Positions 50,445-59,036 of a stretch of 64,000 nt of DNA are shown piece by piece. Position 1 is the first letter of the stretch. Each line of letters starts with the position of its first letter. The notes beneath the pieces were generated by a model. It saw only the letters and a list, made by a program, of their open reading frames with translations, was not told where the DNA came from and made no database searches. The stretch is from Bradyrhizobium yuanmingense (GTDB taxonomy: Bacteria > Pseudomonadota > Alphaproteobacteria > Rhizobiales > Xanthobacteraceae): NCBI RefSeq assembly GCF_900094575.1, contig NZ_FMAE01000005.1, positions 186,001 to 250,000 of the forward strand. The letters are read 5' to 3'. The translations under genes and the position numbers were made by a program.

Positions 50445-51602
50445 ATGAAACACGATGAAACGTCAGGGATTCTCCTCAAGCTGTCCGCACTCGGCCTGAC
50501 GATAACCCTGCTCGCGCTGCCGGCCCCCGCCGACGCGCGATCACCATCCGCCGCGCAGGCCCGCCAGTGGTGCTTCGCAAATGACGGCGGAGGCAGTGAC
50601 GACCGGCGCTTCGCCGGCTGCTCGGCCCTGCTCAAGGCCAATCCCGACGATGTGCACGCGCTCGCCAATCGCGGCGAAATGTTTCGGCGACGTGGCGAGC
50701 CCGAGCGCGCCGTGGCGGATTTCAGCCGTGCCATCGACCTCGGTGCGAAGGATCCCGACATCCTGTACAATCGCGGCATCGCCAATGACGATCTCGGCGA
50801 CGCCGATCGCGCCATTGCCGACTACACGCGCGCCATTCGGCTGAACGCCCGCGACCCGCTCTATTTCAACAACCGAGGCAACTCCTACATTCACAAGAAC
50901 GCTTACGAGCTCGCGATGGCCGACTACGATCGGGCCATCAAGCTCGATCCGAAATTCGCGCTCGCCTATTTCAATCGCGGCACCGCCTTCAGCAACCACG
51001 GCGACGATGCGCGTGCACTTGCGGACTTTAATCTGTCGATCAAGTTCGACCCGAACTACGGGCCGGCCTACGGCAACCGCGCCCGCATTTATCGCGACCG
51101 CGGCGACCGCCCCCGAGCGCTGGCCGATTTCGCCAAATCGGTCGATCTCAGTCCGAACAACGACCGCGACTACTATGCGCGCGCGAACATGTATTTCGAT
51201 ACGCACGATTATGCGCTGGCACTCGACGATTACGACCGCTCCATCAGAGCGAATGCGAACCGCGCGGACGTGTTCAATTCGCGCTGCTTCACCCGCGCGA
51301 TCGTCGGCCGCCTGCAGGAGGCGCTGGCCGATTGCGAGCAGTCGCTCAAGATGGCTCCCAACGATGCCTACACGCTGGACAGCCGCGCCCTTGCCCATCT
51401 CAAGCTCGGCAATCTCGACGCGGCGATCGCCGATTACGATGCCGCGCTGAGCATCAAGCCGGGGCTCGACGGCTCGCTCTACGGCCGCGGACTGGCGAAG
51501 CGCAAGAACGGTGACAGCGAAGGCGCCGTGCGCGACATCGCGGCCGCAAAGGCGATCAACGCCGGCATCGCCGATGTGTTCTCGCACTATGGCGTGGAGT
51601 AA
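50445..51602 (+). CDS. TPR-repeat protein
   Basis: 385 residues from the ATG at 50445, which opens a signal peptide (LSALGLTITLLALPAPADA). At least eight tetratricopeptide repeats follow, for example DVHALANRGEMFRRRGEPER and FALAYFNRGTAFSNHGDDAR, continuing to near residue 370. The upstream ATG at 50424 is an alternative. It is exported and probably scaffolds an envelope complex; no catalytic domain. The longer frame to 49659 is the antisense of the neighbouring gene. Confidence 0.85.
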   Translation: MKHDETSGILLKLSALGLTITLLALPAPADARSPSAAQARQWCFANDGGGSDDRRFAGCSALLKANPDDVHALANRGEMFRRRGEPERAVADFSRAIDLGAKDPDILYNRGIANDDLGDADRAIADYTRAIRLNARDPLYFNNRGNSYIHKNAYELAMADYDRAIKLDPKFALAYFNRGTAFSNHGDDARALADFNLSIKFDPNYGPAYGNRARIYRDRGDRPRALADFAKSVDLSPNNDRDYYARANMYFDTHDYALALDDYDRSIRANANRADVFNSRCFTRAIVGRLQEALADCEQSLKMAPNDAYTLDSRALAHLKLGNLDAAIADYDAALSIKPGLDGSLYGRGLAKRKNGDSEGAVRDIAAAKAINAGIADVFSHYGVE

Positions 51603-51693
51603 GCGTCACGTTAGGAATGTGACACTATAATGCATTCACGCAGCGGTCACGGACTCGGCCTAACTCTGCCCGCGTCTTCAACGCGAGCGAGGG

Positions 51694-52341
51694 ATGAGGA
51701 TGAGCCGCCTCTCGGACATGCTGCGCACGCAGCGCTTCGACGATTACCGCTTCTACCACCAAAGCACCGTCAACCAGACGCTGCACCTGATCAGCGCCGT
51801 CATCTTCCTCGGCTGCTATGCCCTGCTGTTCAAGGACCCTGCTCTCGCCGGCATCGTCGGCTGGCTCGCGATGCTGACGCGGCAGACCGGGCATTTCTTC
51901 TTCGAGCCGAACGGCTATGACGCCGTCAACGGCGTCAGCAACGAACACAAGGAAGCGATCAAGGTCGGCTACAATCAGGCCCGCAAGATCGTGCTGCTGC
52001 TGGTCTGGGGCAGTGCGCCGCTGGCGCTGTTCGCCTTTCCGACGCTGTTCGGATTGTTCGATGCGCCGGCGTCCCGCCTCGATTTCGTCCGGCATGTCGG
52101 CGCGCTCTGGCTCGCCATCGGCATCGGCGGCGGACTTGCGCGCATGCTGCAGCTCTTCGCCACCCGCGACGTCACCACGGGCTTGGTCTGGGTGTTCAAG
52201 GTGCTGACCGACCCCTTCCACAACATCGCGCTGTACTGGAATTCGCCGCTCAAGCTGCTGCGGGGCGAGCTGATCGACACCGCAATCGCGGATGCGGATT
52301 GGGGCGATGCAGAGGCCGAGGAAGCCGCGCACCCGACCTGA
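51694..52341 (+). CDS. conserved membrane protein, 215 aa
   Basis: Four hydrophobic segments are visible: HLISAVIFLGCYALLF, LAGIVGWLAMLT, IVLLLVWGSAPLALFAF and VGALWLAIGIGGGL. Conserved-looking polar motifs are RFYHQSTVNQTLHLI and RQTGHFFFEPNGYDAVNGVS, whose His residues could bind iron as in Mpo1/DUF962 dioxygenases, though this is only a resemblance. ATG at 51694 or 51700. Confidence 0.65.
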   Translation: MRMSRLSDMLRTQRFDDYRFYHQSTVNQTLHLISAVIFLGCYALLFKDPALAGIVGWLAMLTRQTGHFFFEPNGYDAVNGVSNEHKEAIKVGYNQARKIVLLLVWGSAPLALFAFPTLFGLFDAPASRLDFVRHVGALWLAIGIGGGLARMLQLFATRDVTTGLVWVFKVLTDPFHNIALYWNSPLKLLRGELIDTAIADADWGDAEAEEAAHPT

Positions 52342-52379
52342 CCGATGCACGCTCGGCGTGCATCTTGAAAAAAGCCTGC

Positions 52380-52407
52380 TTGACAAGTCCTGCCATTCGG
52401 CTGTACG
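52380..52407 (+). promoter_or_regulatory. candidate promoter of the arginine leader
   Basis: TTGACA (52380-52385) is a perfect -35 hexamer. At 16 nt spacing TGTACG (52402-52407) is a moderate -10 match (3 of 6). A start around 52413-52416 would leave the leader ATG at 52418 only a few nucleotides from the 5' end, as in the leaderless trpL attenuators of rhizobia. No other promoter is visible before the argD-like gene. Confidence 0.5.
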
Positions 52408-52417
52408 GACCCGCCCC

Positions 52418-52510
52418 ATGATCAACGCCCGGACCAACCAGCGCACCGAAATGCTCCGCCGTCGCTCCCGCGACGACGAGAGGGTGCGCCATGTCCGAGG
52501 ACGCCGCTGA
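52418..52510 (+). CDS. putative arginine-rich leader peptide
   Basis: 30 codons, ATG 52418 to TGA 52508-52510. Eleven of the 30 residues are Arg (codons 5, 9, 14-16, 18, 22, 24, 27, 29, 30), with a run of three at 14-16 (CGC CGT CGC). It has no Shine-Dalgarno, but lies within a few nucleotides of the predicted transcription start. An intrinsic terminator follows at 52535 and an acetylornithine aminotransferase-like gene begins at 52612. This is the composition expected of a peptide that senses charged tRNA-Arg. Confidence 0.55.
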   Translation: MINARTNQRTEMLRRRSRDDERVRHVRGRR

Positions 52511-52567
52511 ACCACTGAATTCAGCTAGTTTTCGAGAAAGGCCGCACCCGCAAGGTGCGGCCTTTCT
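52441..52567 (+). promoter_or_regulatory. attenuator with three mutually exclusive pairings
   Basis: Segment 1 GCGCACC (52441-52447) pairs with segment 2 GGTGCGC (52483-52489). Segment 2, extended to GGGTGCGCC (52482-52490), also pairs with segment 3 GGCCGCACCC (52540-52549) with one bulge. Segment 3 pairs with segment 4 in the terminator. Arg codons 14-18 lie between segments 1 and 2, so a ribosome stalled there would cover 1, leave 2 to pair with 3, and prevent the terminator: the classic attenuation design. Confidence 0.55.
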
Positions 52568-52574
52568 GCTTTTT
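52535..52574 (+). terminator. strong intrinsic terminator in the argD-like leader
   Basis: AGAAAGGCCGCACC (52535-52548) and GGTGCGGCCTTTCT (52554-52567) form a perfect 14-bp stem around a 5-nt loop, followed by GCTTTTT. Located between the Arg-rich leader and the argD-like start codon, in the same orientation, so it must be read through for that gene to be expressed from the upstream promoter. Confidence 0.9.
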
Positions 52575-52611
52575 GCGCCCTTTTTTCCACCCGCCTCCAG
52601 AGGAGTACGAC

Positions 52612-53802
52612 ATGACCACGCATCCGTATGACGCGCTGATGGACATCACCGCACGGCCCAAGACCGTGTTCGTCCGCGGCGCCGGCTCCTACCTCTGGGA
52701 CGACAGCCGCAAGCGCTATCTCGATTTCGTGCAGGGCTGGGCCGTGAACTGTCTCGGCCATTCCCCGCCCGCGATCGCCGACGCGCTCGCAGCTCAGGCC
52801 AAGCGGCTGCTGACGCCGAGCCCGGCCTTCTACAACGAGCCGAGCCTCAAGCTGGCGCAGGCGCTGGTCGAGCACAGCGCGTTCGATCAAGTGTTCTTCG
52901 CCAATTCGGGCGCTGAAGCCAACGAAGGCGCGATCAAGCTCGCGCGCAAATATGGCAGCCTGCACAAAGGCGGCGCGTTCGAGATCATCAGCTTCGAAGG
53001 CGGCTTCCACGGCCGAACGCTGGCGACGATGTCGGCTTCAGGCAAGAAAGCGTTCGAGCCGCTGTTCGAGCCGAAGGTCGCGGGCTTCAAGAAGGCCAAG
53101 CTGAACGACATCGGCTCGGTCGAAGCTCTGATCAACGCCAACACCGTCGCCGTGATGCTCGAGCCGATCCAGGGTGAATCCGGCGTGTGGCCTGCGACCG
53201 ATCAGTTCCTGCAGCAGCTGCGCGCGCTGACCGAAGCGCACGGCCTCCTGCTTATTTTCGACGAGATCCAGACCGGCATGGGACGGACCGGAAAGCTCTT
53301 CCATTATGAGCACACGGCGATTGCGCCCGACATCATGACGCTCGGCAAGGGCATCGGCGGCGGCGTGCCGCTCGCGGCCCTGCTCGCGAGCGAACGCGCC
53401 TCATGCTTCGAGCACGGCGATCAGGGCGGCACGTTCAACGGCAACCCGATCATGTGCGCGGCGGGCCTCGCGGTGCTCGAGGAGGTCAAGAAGCCCGACT
53501 TCCTGAAACAGGTCGCCGAGACCGGCCTCCTGCTCGAAAGCGAACTGCAGAAGGTCTCGGCCCGGCATGGCCTCGGTGGCGTGCGCGGACGCGGCCTGTT
53601 GCTCGCGCTCGATCTCAAGCTGCCGATCGCACCCGGCATCGTCGCGCAGGCGTTCGAGGCCGGCGTGCTGCTGAACGCCCCGCAGGTCGACAGCTTGCGC
53701 TTCATGCCGGCGCTGAACGTCACGAAGGAAGAGATCGCCGAGATGATCGAATGTCTCGACGCGATCTTGACCAAGGCCGGCGCGGCAAGACGCGTCGCGT
53801 AG
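52612..53802 (+). CDS. acetylornithine aminotransferase family protein (ArgD-like)
   Basis: 396-residue class III PLP aminotransferase. The pyridoxal-phosphate Lys is in DIMTLGKGIGGGVPLAALLA; LIFDEIQTGMGRTGKLFHYE holds the cofactor Asp, and FFANSGAEANEGAIKLARK is the phosphate-binding segment. Alignment-like features match acetylornithine/succinyl-DAP transaminases of arginine synthesis. Clear ribosome-binding site AGAGGAG at 52600-52606. The Arg leader upstream supports an arginine-pathway role. It may be a second ArgD, since argF is not adjacent as is common for the main copy. Confidence 0.85.
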   Translation: MTTHPYDALMDITARPKTVFVRGAGSYLWDDSRKRYLDFVQGWAVNCLGHSPPAIADALAAQAKRLLTPSPAFYNEPSLKLAQALVEHSAFDQVFFANSGAEANEGAIKLARKYGSLHKGGAFEIISFEGGFHGRTLATMSASGKKAFEPLFEPKVAGFKKAKLNDIGSVEALINANTVAVMLEPIQGESGVWPATDQFLQQLRALTEAHGLLLIFDEIQTGMGRTGKLFHYEHTAIAPDIMTLGKGIGGGVPLAALLASERASCFEHGDQGGTFNGNPIMCAAGLAVLEEVKKPDFLKQVAETGLLLESELQKVSARHGLGGVRGRGLLLALDLKLPIAPGIVAQAFEAGVLLNAPQVDSLRFMPALNVTKEEIAEMIECLDAILTKAGAARRVA

Positions 53803-53806
53803 TGCT

Positions 53807-53893
53807 GTAGGGCGGGCAAAGCGAAGCGTGCCCACCATTTTTCACCGCAATGAAGATGGTGGGCACGGCGCTCCGCGCCTTTGCCCACCCTAC
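53807..53893. repeat. palindromic intergenic repeat (GTAGGGCGGG type)
   Basis: GTAGGGCGGGCAAAGCG at the left is mirrored by GGCGCTCCGCGCCTTTGCCC and CCACCCTAC at the right. Inner GTGCCCACCATTTTTC and ATGGTGGGCAC also pair. Same family as the copy at 40914-40998. It lies 5 nt past the argD-like stop and before the convergent oxidoreductase. Confidence 0.85.
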
Positions 53894-53915
53894 GAAACCG
53901 CCGATGCCGAAAGAG

Positions 53916-54893
53916 CTACGGCTTCAAGATCGAAGCCCCCGTCGTCTTGCGGCTTTCGAGATCGATATGCGCCTTGGCGGCGTCCTTGAGCGCGTAGGCG
54001 TGGTTGATCGGCACGTGCAGCTTGCCGTTAATGACCGCGGCGAACAGGGTGTCGGCGCCTTCGAGCAGTTCCTTGCGCGTGCCGACATAATCGTTGAGCT
54101 TCGGTCGCGTCGCGAACAGCGAGCCGTGATTGTTGAGCTCGGCAATCGCGAATGGCGGCACGGGGCCCGAAGCATTGCCGAACGAGACGAACATGCCGCG
54201 CGGCTTCAGGCAGGACAGCGAGCCCGGGAACGTCGCCTTGCCGACGCCGTCATAGACGACGTCGCAGCCCTCGTTACGGCTGATCTGCTTCACGCGCGCA
54301 ACGAAATCCTCCTCGTTGTAGAGGATGACGTGATCGCAGCCATTGGCCTCCGCAAGCTCGGCCTTCTCGCGCGAGCCGACGGTGCCGATGACATGCGCGC
54401 CAAGCGCCCTCGCCCACTGGCAGGCGAGCAGGCCGATGCCGCCGGCGGCGGCGTGGACCAGCACGCGATGATGCGGCTCGACCTTGAAGGTCTTGTGCAG
54501 GAGATACCAGACCGTCAGCCCCTTCAACATCAGCACGGCACCCTGCTCGTAGGTGATGTGATCGGGCAGTTTGACCAGCTTCTCCCAGGGGATGTTGCGC
54601 TCGCCGGTATAGGCGCCGAGATTGTGGTAATAGGCGACGCGGTCGCCGGGATGAAAATTCGTCACGCCTGGCCCGACCGCGACCACCTCGCCGGAGGCCT
54701 CATTGCCGGCGATGAAGGGCAGCCCCGGCGCCTTGTAGAGGCCGGTGCGGTAATAGACGTCGATGAAGTTGAGGCCGACCGCGTGCTGGCGGATGCGCAC
54801 CTCGCCGGGCCCGGGCGCCGGCACGTCGACGCTCTCATAGACCAGGGCTTCGGGGCCTCCGACCTTGTGCACACGGATGGCTTTCGTCATCAC
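53916..54893 (-). CDS. quinone oxidoreductase (NADPH-dependent, zinc-free MDR family)
   Basis: 325 residues of the medium-chain dehydrogenase/reductase superfamily, quinone reductase branch. Hallmarks are VRIRQHAVGLNFIDVYYRTG, then PFIAGNEASGEVVAVGPGV, and the nucleotide loop VLVHAAAGGIGLLACQWAR. No zinc ligands are apparent. It reduces quinones with NADPH. Two in-frame ATGs (54893 and 54890) start the same protein. Single gene. Confidence 0.92.
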   Translation of the reverse strand: MMTKAIRVHKVGGPEALVYESVDVPAPGPGEVRIRQHAVGLNFIDVYYRTGLYKAPGLPFIAGNEASGEVVAVGPGVTNFHPGDRVAYYHNLGAYTGERNIPWEKLVKLPDHITYEQGAVLMLKGLTVWYLLHKTFKVEPHHRVLVHAAAGGIGLLACQWARALGAHVIGTVGSREKAELAEANGCDHVILYNEEDFVARVKQISRNEGCDVVYDGVGKATFPGSLSCLKPRGMFVSFGNASGPVPPFAIAELNNHGSLFATRPKLNDYVGTRKELLEGADTLFAAVINGKLHVPINHAYALKDAAKAHIDLESRKTTGASILKP

Positions 54894-54975
54894 CTGACCT
54901 CCTCTTCGTGCGGCTGAGCGAAAGCTATCGCGCCCGCCTTGTCAACTCGACGCCGACTGGAACGACCCAACGCGA

Positions 54976-55698
54976 CTACTTGGCGGCTTTCCGGCGGTTG
55001 CGCCTGGCCAGCACGTTGAAGAACTCCACCGCCGCCGAGAACGCTATTGCGAAATAGATGTAGCCGCGCGGAATGTGGAAGTGGAATCCGTCCGCAACCA
55101 GCGCGACGCCGATCAACACCAGGAAGGCCAGTGCCAGCATCTTGGTGGTCGGATGCTCCGCGACGAATCGCGCCACCGGACCCGCCGAAACGTACATGAC
55201 CGCGCATGCGATCACGACCGCCGCGATCATGATCTTGATGTCCTCGGCCATGCCGATCGCAGTGATGATCGAGTCCAGCGAGAACACGATGTCGATGATC
55301 ACGATCTGGACGATCACCCAGACGAAGGCGCTGCCTGTGGAGTCCTTCTCGCTCGCGTCGTGATCGGATTCGACCTCGCCGTGAATCTCATGTGTGGCCT
55401 TGGCGATCAGGAAGAGGCCGCCGCCGATCAGGATGAGATCGCGCCAGGAAAAAGCATAGCCCTGAATCGAGAGCACCGGAGCGGTCAGGCCGATCAGCCA
55501 GACCAGGAGACTGAGCAGGATGAGGCGAAAGACCAGTGCCAGCGCAAGCCCGATCTGGCGGGCGCGCTGCGCCGGTTTCTCGGGAAGGCGCGAGACGAGC
55601 ACCGAGATGAAGATGACGTTGTCGATGCCGAGCACGATCTCGAGCGCCGTCAAGGTGAGCAGCGCGGCCCAGGCTTCCGGGCTGGTCAGCAGCTCCAT
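54976..55698 (-). CDS. TerC-family membrane protein
   Basis: 240 residues starting MELLTSPEAWAALLTLTALE. The hallmark IVLGIDNVIFISVLVSRLP and the second acidic motif IDIVFSLDSIITAIGMAED lie in transmembrane helices, as in TerC/Alx proteins linked to metal (manganese) export and tellurite resistance. The start overlaps the stop of the pcs gene by one base (TGATG). The long frame to 56505 is a shadow. Confidence 0.92.
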   Translation of the reverse strand: MELLTSPEAWAALLTLTALEIVLGIDNVIFISVLVSRLPEKPAQRARQIGLALALVFRLILLSLLVWLIGLTAPVLSIQGYAFSWRDLILIGGGLFLIAKATHEIHGEVESDHDASEKDSTGSAFVWVIVQIVIIDIVFSLDSIITAIGMAEDIKIMIAAVVIACAVMYVSAGPVARFVAEHPTTKMLALAFLVLIGVALVADGFHFHIPRGYIYFAIAFSAAVEFFNVLARRNRRKAAK

Positions 55699-56435
55699 CA
55701 CGCCGATAATCTCGCCAGGGATTTCGCCAACCGGATCAAGGCATCGCTGAAGCTGATCCAGAGCGCGATGGCGCAGAGCACGACGGTCACCCCGGTGCCG
55801 ACGCGAAAATCCATTTGCAGCGTGTAGAAGGCGAGCAGCGCCCAGACCGCGATCAGCGACATCGTCAGCCAGCGCAGCCGCACCACCCTGACAGGGTGCA
55901 GCACATGGAAAGGCACGAACGTCAGCACGACCAGCGCGGCGACCAGCAGCGTCGCCCACAGCGGCGGCCAATGCAGCAGGAACAGATAGAACGCGGCCGC
56001 GTTCCAAAGCGCCGGGAAGCCGCGGAAATGATTGTCGTCGGCCTTCATGCGCTGGTCGGCGAAATACAACGCGCTGGTCACGATGATGGCGATGCCGAGC
56101 AAGGGAGCCGCTACCGGCAGCAGCATGCCGCTCGCGACGATCGCATAGGCCGGCACGAAGACATAGGTGCAGAAGTCGACCACGAGATCGAGCACGTCGC
56201 CCGACCAGTTGGGCTGCACGTTCTTGACGTCGAGCCGCCGCGCGATCGGCCCGTCGATCGCGTCGATGATCAGGGCGACGCCCAGCCATTGAAACATCGC
56301 CGCCCAGTGCTCGCGCACGGCCTCCAGCATCGCCAGGAGCGCGATTGCCGCGCCGAAGGCGGTGAAGATGTGTACCGAGAAGGCTGCGGCGCGGATCACC
56401 GGTCTCGGCTTCAGGGAATCCTGCTGAATATCCAT
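55698..56435 (-). CDS. pcs: phosphatidylcholine synthase
   Basis: 245 residues with about seven membrane helices. The CDP-alcohol phosphotransferase motif is in DAIDGPIARRLDVK, with GDVLDLVVDFCTYV downstream. Pcs joins choline to CDP-diacylglycerol to make phosphatidylcholine in one step, a route characteristic of rhizobia and relatives. Start at 56435 (MDIQQDSLKPRPVIRAAAFS); an ATG at 56477 is an alternative. Overlaps terC by one base, so the two are co-translated. Confidence 0.93.
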   Translation of the reverse strand: MDIQQDSLKPRPVIRAAAFSVHIFTAFGAAIALLAMLEAVREHWAAMFQWLGVALIIDAIDGPIARRLDVKNVQPNWSGDVLDLVVDFCTYVFVPAYAIVASGMLLPVAAPLLGIAIIVTSALYFADQRMKADDNHFRGFPALWNAAAFYLFLLHWPPLWATLLVAALVVLTFVPFHVLHPVRVVRLRWLTMSLIAVWALLAFYTLQMDFRVGTGVTVVLCAIALWISFSDALIRLAKSLARLSA

Positions 56436-56564
56436 GGCTTCTGCTATCAGAATGCGACCGGTTTGCACATCCGCCATTGCGGCGCACGATCGCAAAATTC
56501 GCCATAAAATCAGGGAAATATAGGTGGGCTTGAATTTGCCGCCCGGCGTGTCAAATGTCGTTCC

Positions 56565-57749
56565 ATGGTAGACGCATCGACACTCCATGACGCGGCCGTG
56601 ATCGGCGGCGGACCTGCCGGCCTTGCCGCGGCGATCGCCCTGGCGCAGGCGGGTGCCCGGACCGCACTGGTGGCGCGCCGCGTTTCCTATGCCGACAATC
56701 GCACCACCGCATTGCTCGGCGCCTCCATCGATCTACTGGAAGGCCTCGACGTCTGGTCGCGCTGCAGGGACAAGGCGGCTGCGCTGGAAGTCATGCGCCT
56801 CGTCGACGACACCGGCCGGCTGTTCCGCAGCCCCGAGGTGCGCTTCTCCTGTCACGAAATCGGCCTCGATGCGTTTGGCTACAATATCGACAACCGCTCG
56901 CTGATGCTGGCGCTGGAAGCGCGCGCGGCCGAGCTGCCCAATCTCGTCCGCTTCGACGACGAGGCCGAAAGCGTCGTCATCGAGGCCGACGACGTCGCGC
57001 TGCGCACGGCGTCCGGACAGTTTCTCTCGGCGCGCCTCGTGGTCGGCGCCGACGGCCGGCACTCGCTGTGCCGCGAGGCTGCTGGCATCGCCGTGACTCG
57101 GCGCGAGCTGAACCAGACTGCGCTGACCTTCAACATCAGCCATGCCCGGCCGCATCGCAACGTCTCGACCGAGTTCCACACGCCGCACGGGCCTTGCGTG
57201 TTCGTGCCCCTGCCCGGCGACCGCTCCAGCATCGTCTGGGTCGCAGCGCCTGCGGAGGCTGAACGGCTGCGCGGCTTGAGCGACGAGGCGCTGTCGGCGG
57301 CGATCGAGAAACAGTCGCATTCGATCCTGGGACGGATGAATGTGGAGCCTGGCCGCAATCTGTTCCCGCTCGCGATCGAGCGTCCGAAATGCTTCGGCCG
57401 CGACCGTATCGCGCTGGTCGGCGAAGCCGCCCATGTGGTGCCGCCGATCGGCGCCCAGGGCCTCAATCTCGGCCTGCGCGATGCCGCCGACATTGCCCGG
57501 CTCGCGGGCGAGGCCATCGCCGCGGGACAGGATCCCGGCGCCGACGATGTGCTCAAGCGCTATGACCGCGCGCGGCGTCCGGACATCTTGAGCCGTACCT
57601 TTGCGATCGACATCGCCAACCGCTCCTTGCTCAACGACTTCCTGCCGCTCCAGCCCGTCCGCGCCGTCGGCATGCACCTCCTCGGCGCCATCGGCCCGCT
57701 CCGGCGCTTCGCCATGCGCGAAGGCCTGACGCCGACCTGGCGCAGGTAG
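56565..57749 (+). CDS. UbiH/UbiF-type FAD monooxygenase
   Basis: 394 residues. FAD-binding motif VIGGGPAGLAAAIALAQAG near the N-terminus, then VVGADGRHSLCREAAGI (the DG motif) and ALVGEAAHVVPPIGAQGLNL near the C-terminus (GD-type motif with E in place of D). The family hydroxylates ubiquinone precursors (UbiH, UbiF, VisC). Which ring position it acts on cannot be read from sequence. Divergent from pcs. Confidence 0.9.
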   Translation: MVDASTLHDAAVIGGGPAGLAAAIALAQAGARTALVARRVSYADNRTTALLGASIDLLEGLDVWSRCRDKAAALEVMRLVDDTGRLFRSPEVRFSCHEIGLDAFGYNIDNRSLMLALEARAAELPNLVRFDDEAESVVIEADDVALRTASGQFLSARLVVGADGRHSLCREAAGIAVTRRELNQTALTFNISHARPHRNVSTEFHTPHGPCVFVPLPGDRSSIVWVAAPAEAERLRGLSDEALSAAIEKQSHSILGRMNVEPGRNLFPLAIERPKCFGRDRIALVGEAAHVVPPIGAQGLNLGLRDAADIARLAGEAIAAGQDPGADDVLKRYDRARRPDILSRTFAIDIANRSLLNDFLPLQPVRAVGMHLLGAIGPLRRFAMREGLTPTWRR

Positions 57750-57797
57750 CTCCGAAGCGCGTTAGGTTGGACGACTTCACCGCTGGCTCGGTGCAAT

Positions 57798-57933
57798 CTC
57801 TCCCGCTTGCGGGGGAGGTCGGCGCGAAGCGCCGGGTGGGGGCTCTCTCCGCGACGGGATTTTTTCTGCACTCTCGACAATCCCGACGCGGAGAGAGCCC
57901 TCTCCCCGACCCTCTCCCGCAAGCGGGAGAGGG
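57798..57933. repeat. palindromic intergenic repeat (CTCTCCCGCTTGCGGG type)
   Basis: CTCTCCCGCTTGCGGG at the left end and CTCTCCCGCAAGCGGGAGAG at the right are inverted copies, and TCTCTCCGCG and CGCGGAGAGAG form an inner hairpin. It is a further type of Bradyrhizobium intergenic repeat, here between convergent genes. Confidence 0.8.
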
Positions 57934-57976
57934 AGCGCACCGGCCCGCGGAAGAGATCAAGCCAATCTCATCACCA

Positions 57977-58930
57977 TCAAGGAAACGCCAACCGTCCCGT
58001 CTGGATCGCCCACATCACGCTGGTCAGCGTGACCACCGAGGCGAAGGTGCCGAGCAGCACCGCGACGGAGGCGGACTCGATCCAGGCATCGTTCTGCCGG
58101 GCGATGACGAACACGTTGAGCGCCGGCGGCAGCGCGGCCATCAGCACGGCGGTGGCGGCCCAGGGCTGCGCGAACGGGCCGAACGCCAGCATCAGGGCGA
58201 ACGCCGCGAGCGGATGGATCAGCAGCTTGACCGCGATCACGCCCGGCACCTCCCACGGCACCCGATCGAACGGGCGGAGCGCCACGGTCACGCCGAGCAC
58301 GAACAGCGCGGTCGGCGCGGCCGCGTTCTGCAGGAAGGTGATGGTGCGGTCGAGCGCGACCGGCAGCTCGATATGCAGCGCCGCCACCGCCGCGCCGAAG
58401 CAAGCCGACATGATCAGCGGATTGAGCACGATCTGCTTCAGCACGACGCCGAAAGCATGGACGAGCGAGGGATGGTCGCGGTCGGAAAGCTCGATCAAGA
58501 GCGGCACGATCGTGAACAGGAAGATGCTGTCGCAGCAGAAGATCAGCGCGGTCGGCGCAGCCGCCTTCGGCCCCAGCACCGCAAGTGCGAGGCCCGGGCC
58601 CATATAGCCGATATTGCCGTAGCCGCCGGAGAGGCCCGCGAGCGTCGCTTCGCGCAGCGTCAGCCGTCCGAATAGCTTGCCGACCACCAGCGCCAGCGTG
58701 AATGCCGCGACCGTCGAGAGCGTCGTCGCCACCAGGAACGGCGGGTTATTCAATTCCGAAAACGGCGTCTTCGACATGATCGCAAACAGCAGCGCCGGCA
58801 GCGACACGTAGAGCAGGAAGAAGTTCATCCAGGCGAGCCCCGATTCCGGGATGGACTTGACCTTCCCGCAAGCGAAACCGACGAAGATCAAGCCGAAATA
58901 AGGCAGCGCCAGATTGAGGATATCGACCAT
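57977..58930 (-). CDS. AEC-family membrane transporter
   Basis: 317 residues with ten or so hydrophobic helices. The family landmarks are LPYFGLIFVGFACGKVKSI at the start, FLLYVSLPALLFAIMSKTP, GNIGYMGPGLALAVLGPKAA and LPPALNVFVIARQ. AEC (auxin efflux carrier) proteins export or import organic acids such as malate or malonate in bacteria. The substrate is unknown. Single gene. Confidence 0.9.
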   Translation of the reverse strand: MVDILNLALPYFGLIFVGFACGKVKSIPESGLAWMNFFLLYVSLPALLFAIMSKTPFSELNNPPFLVATTLSTVAAFTLALVVGKLFGRLTLREATLAGLSGGYGNIGYMGPGLALAVLGPKAAAPTALIFCCDSIFLFTIVPLLIELSDRDHPSLVHAFGVVLKQIVLNPLIMSACFGAAVAALHIELPVALDRTITFLQNAAAPTALFVLGVTVALRPFDRVPWEVPGVIAVKLLIHPLAAFALMLAFGPFAQPWAATAVLMAALPPALNVFVIARQNDAWIESASVAVLLGTFASVVTLTSVMWAIQTGRLAFP

Positions 58931-59036
58931 TGCTGAAGTTTTTTCTGAAGGCTTGGGGGCTATCCGCCCCGGAGACGAAGGTTAATTCCAGCTGAGGGCA
59001 CTAGCATCGGCCACAATCCTGGTCTATCGACGGGGG

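Noticed and set aside
52292..52417. Upstream extension of the Arg-rich leader frame to 52292
   Set aside because: It overlaps the 3' end of the previous gene and the promoter-like element, so the short ORF starting at 52418 is the plausible translated unit.
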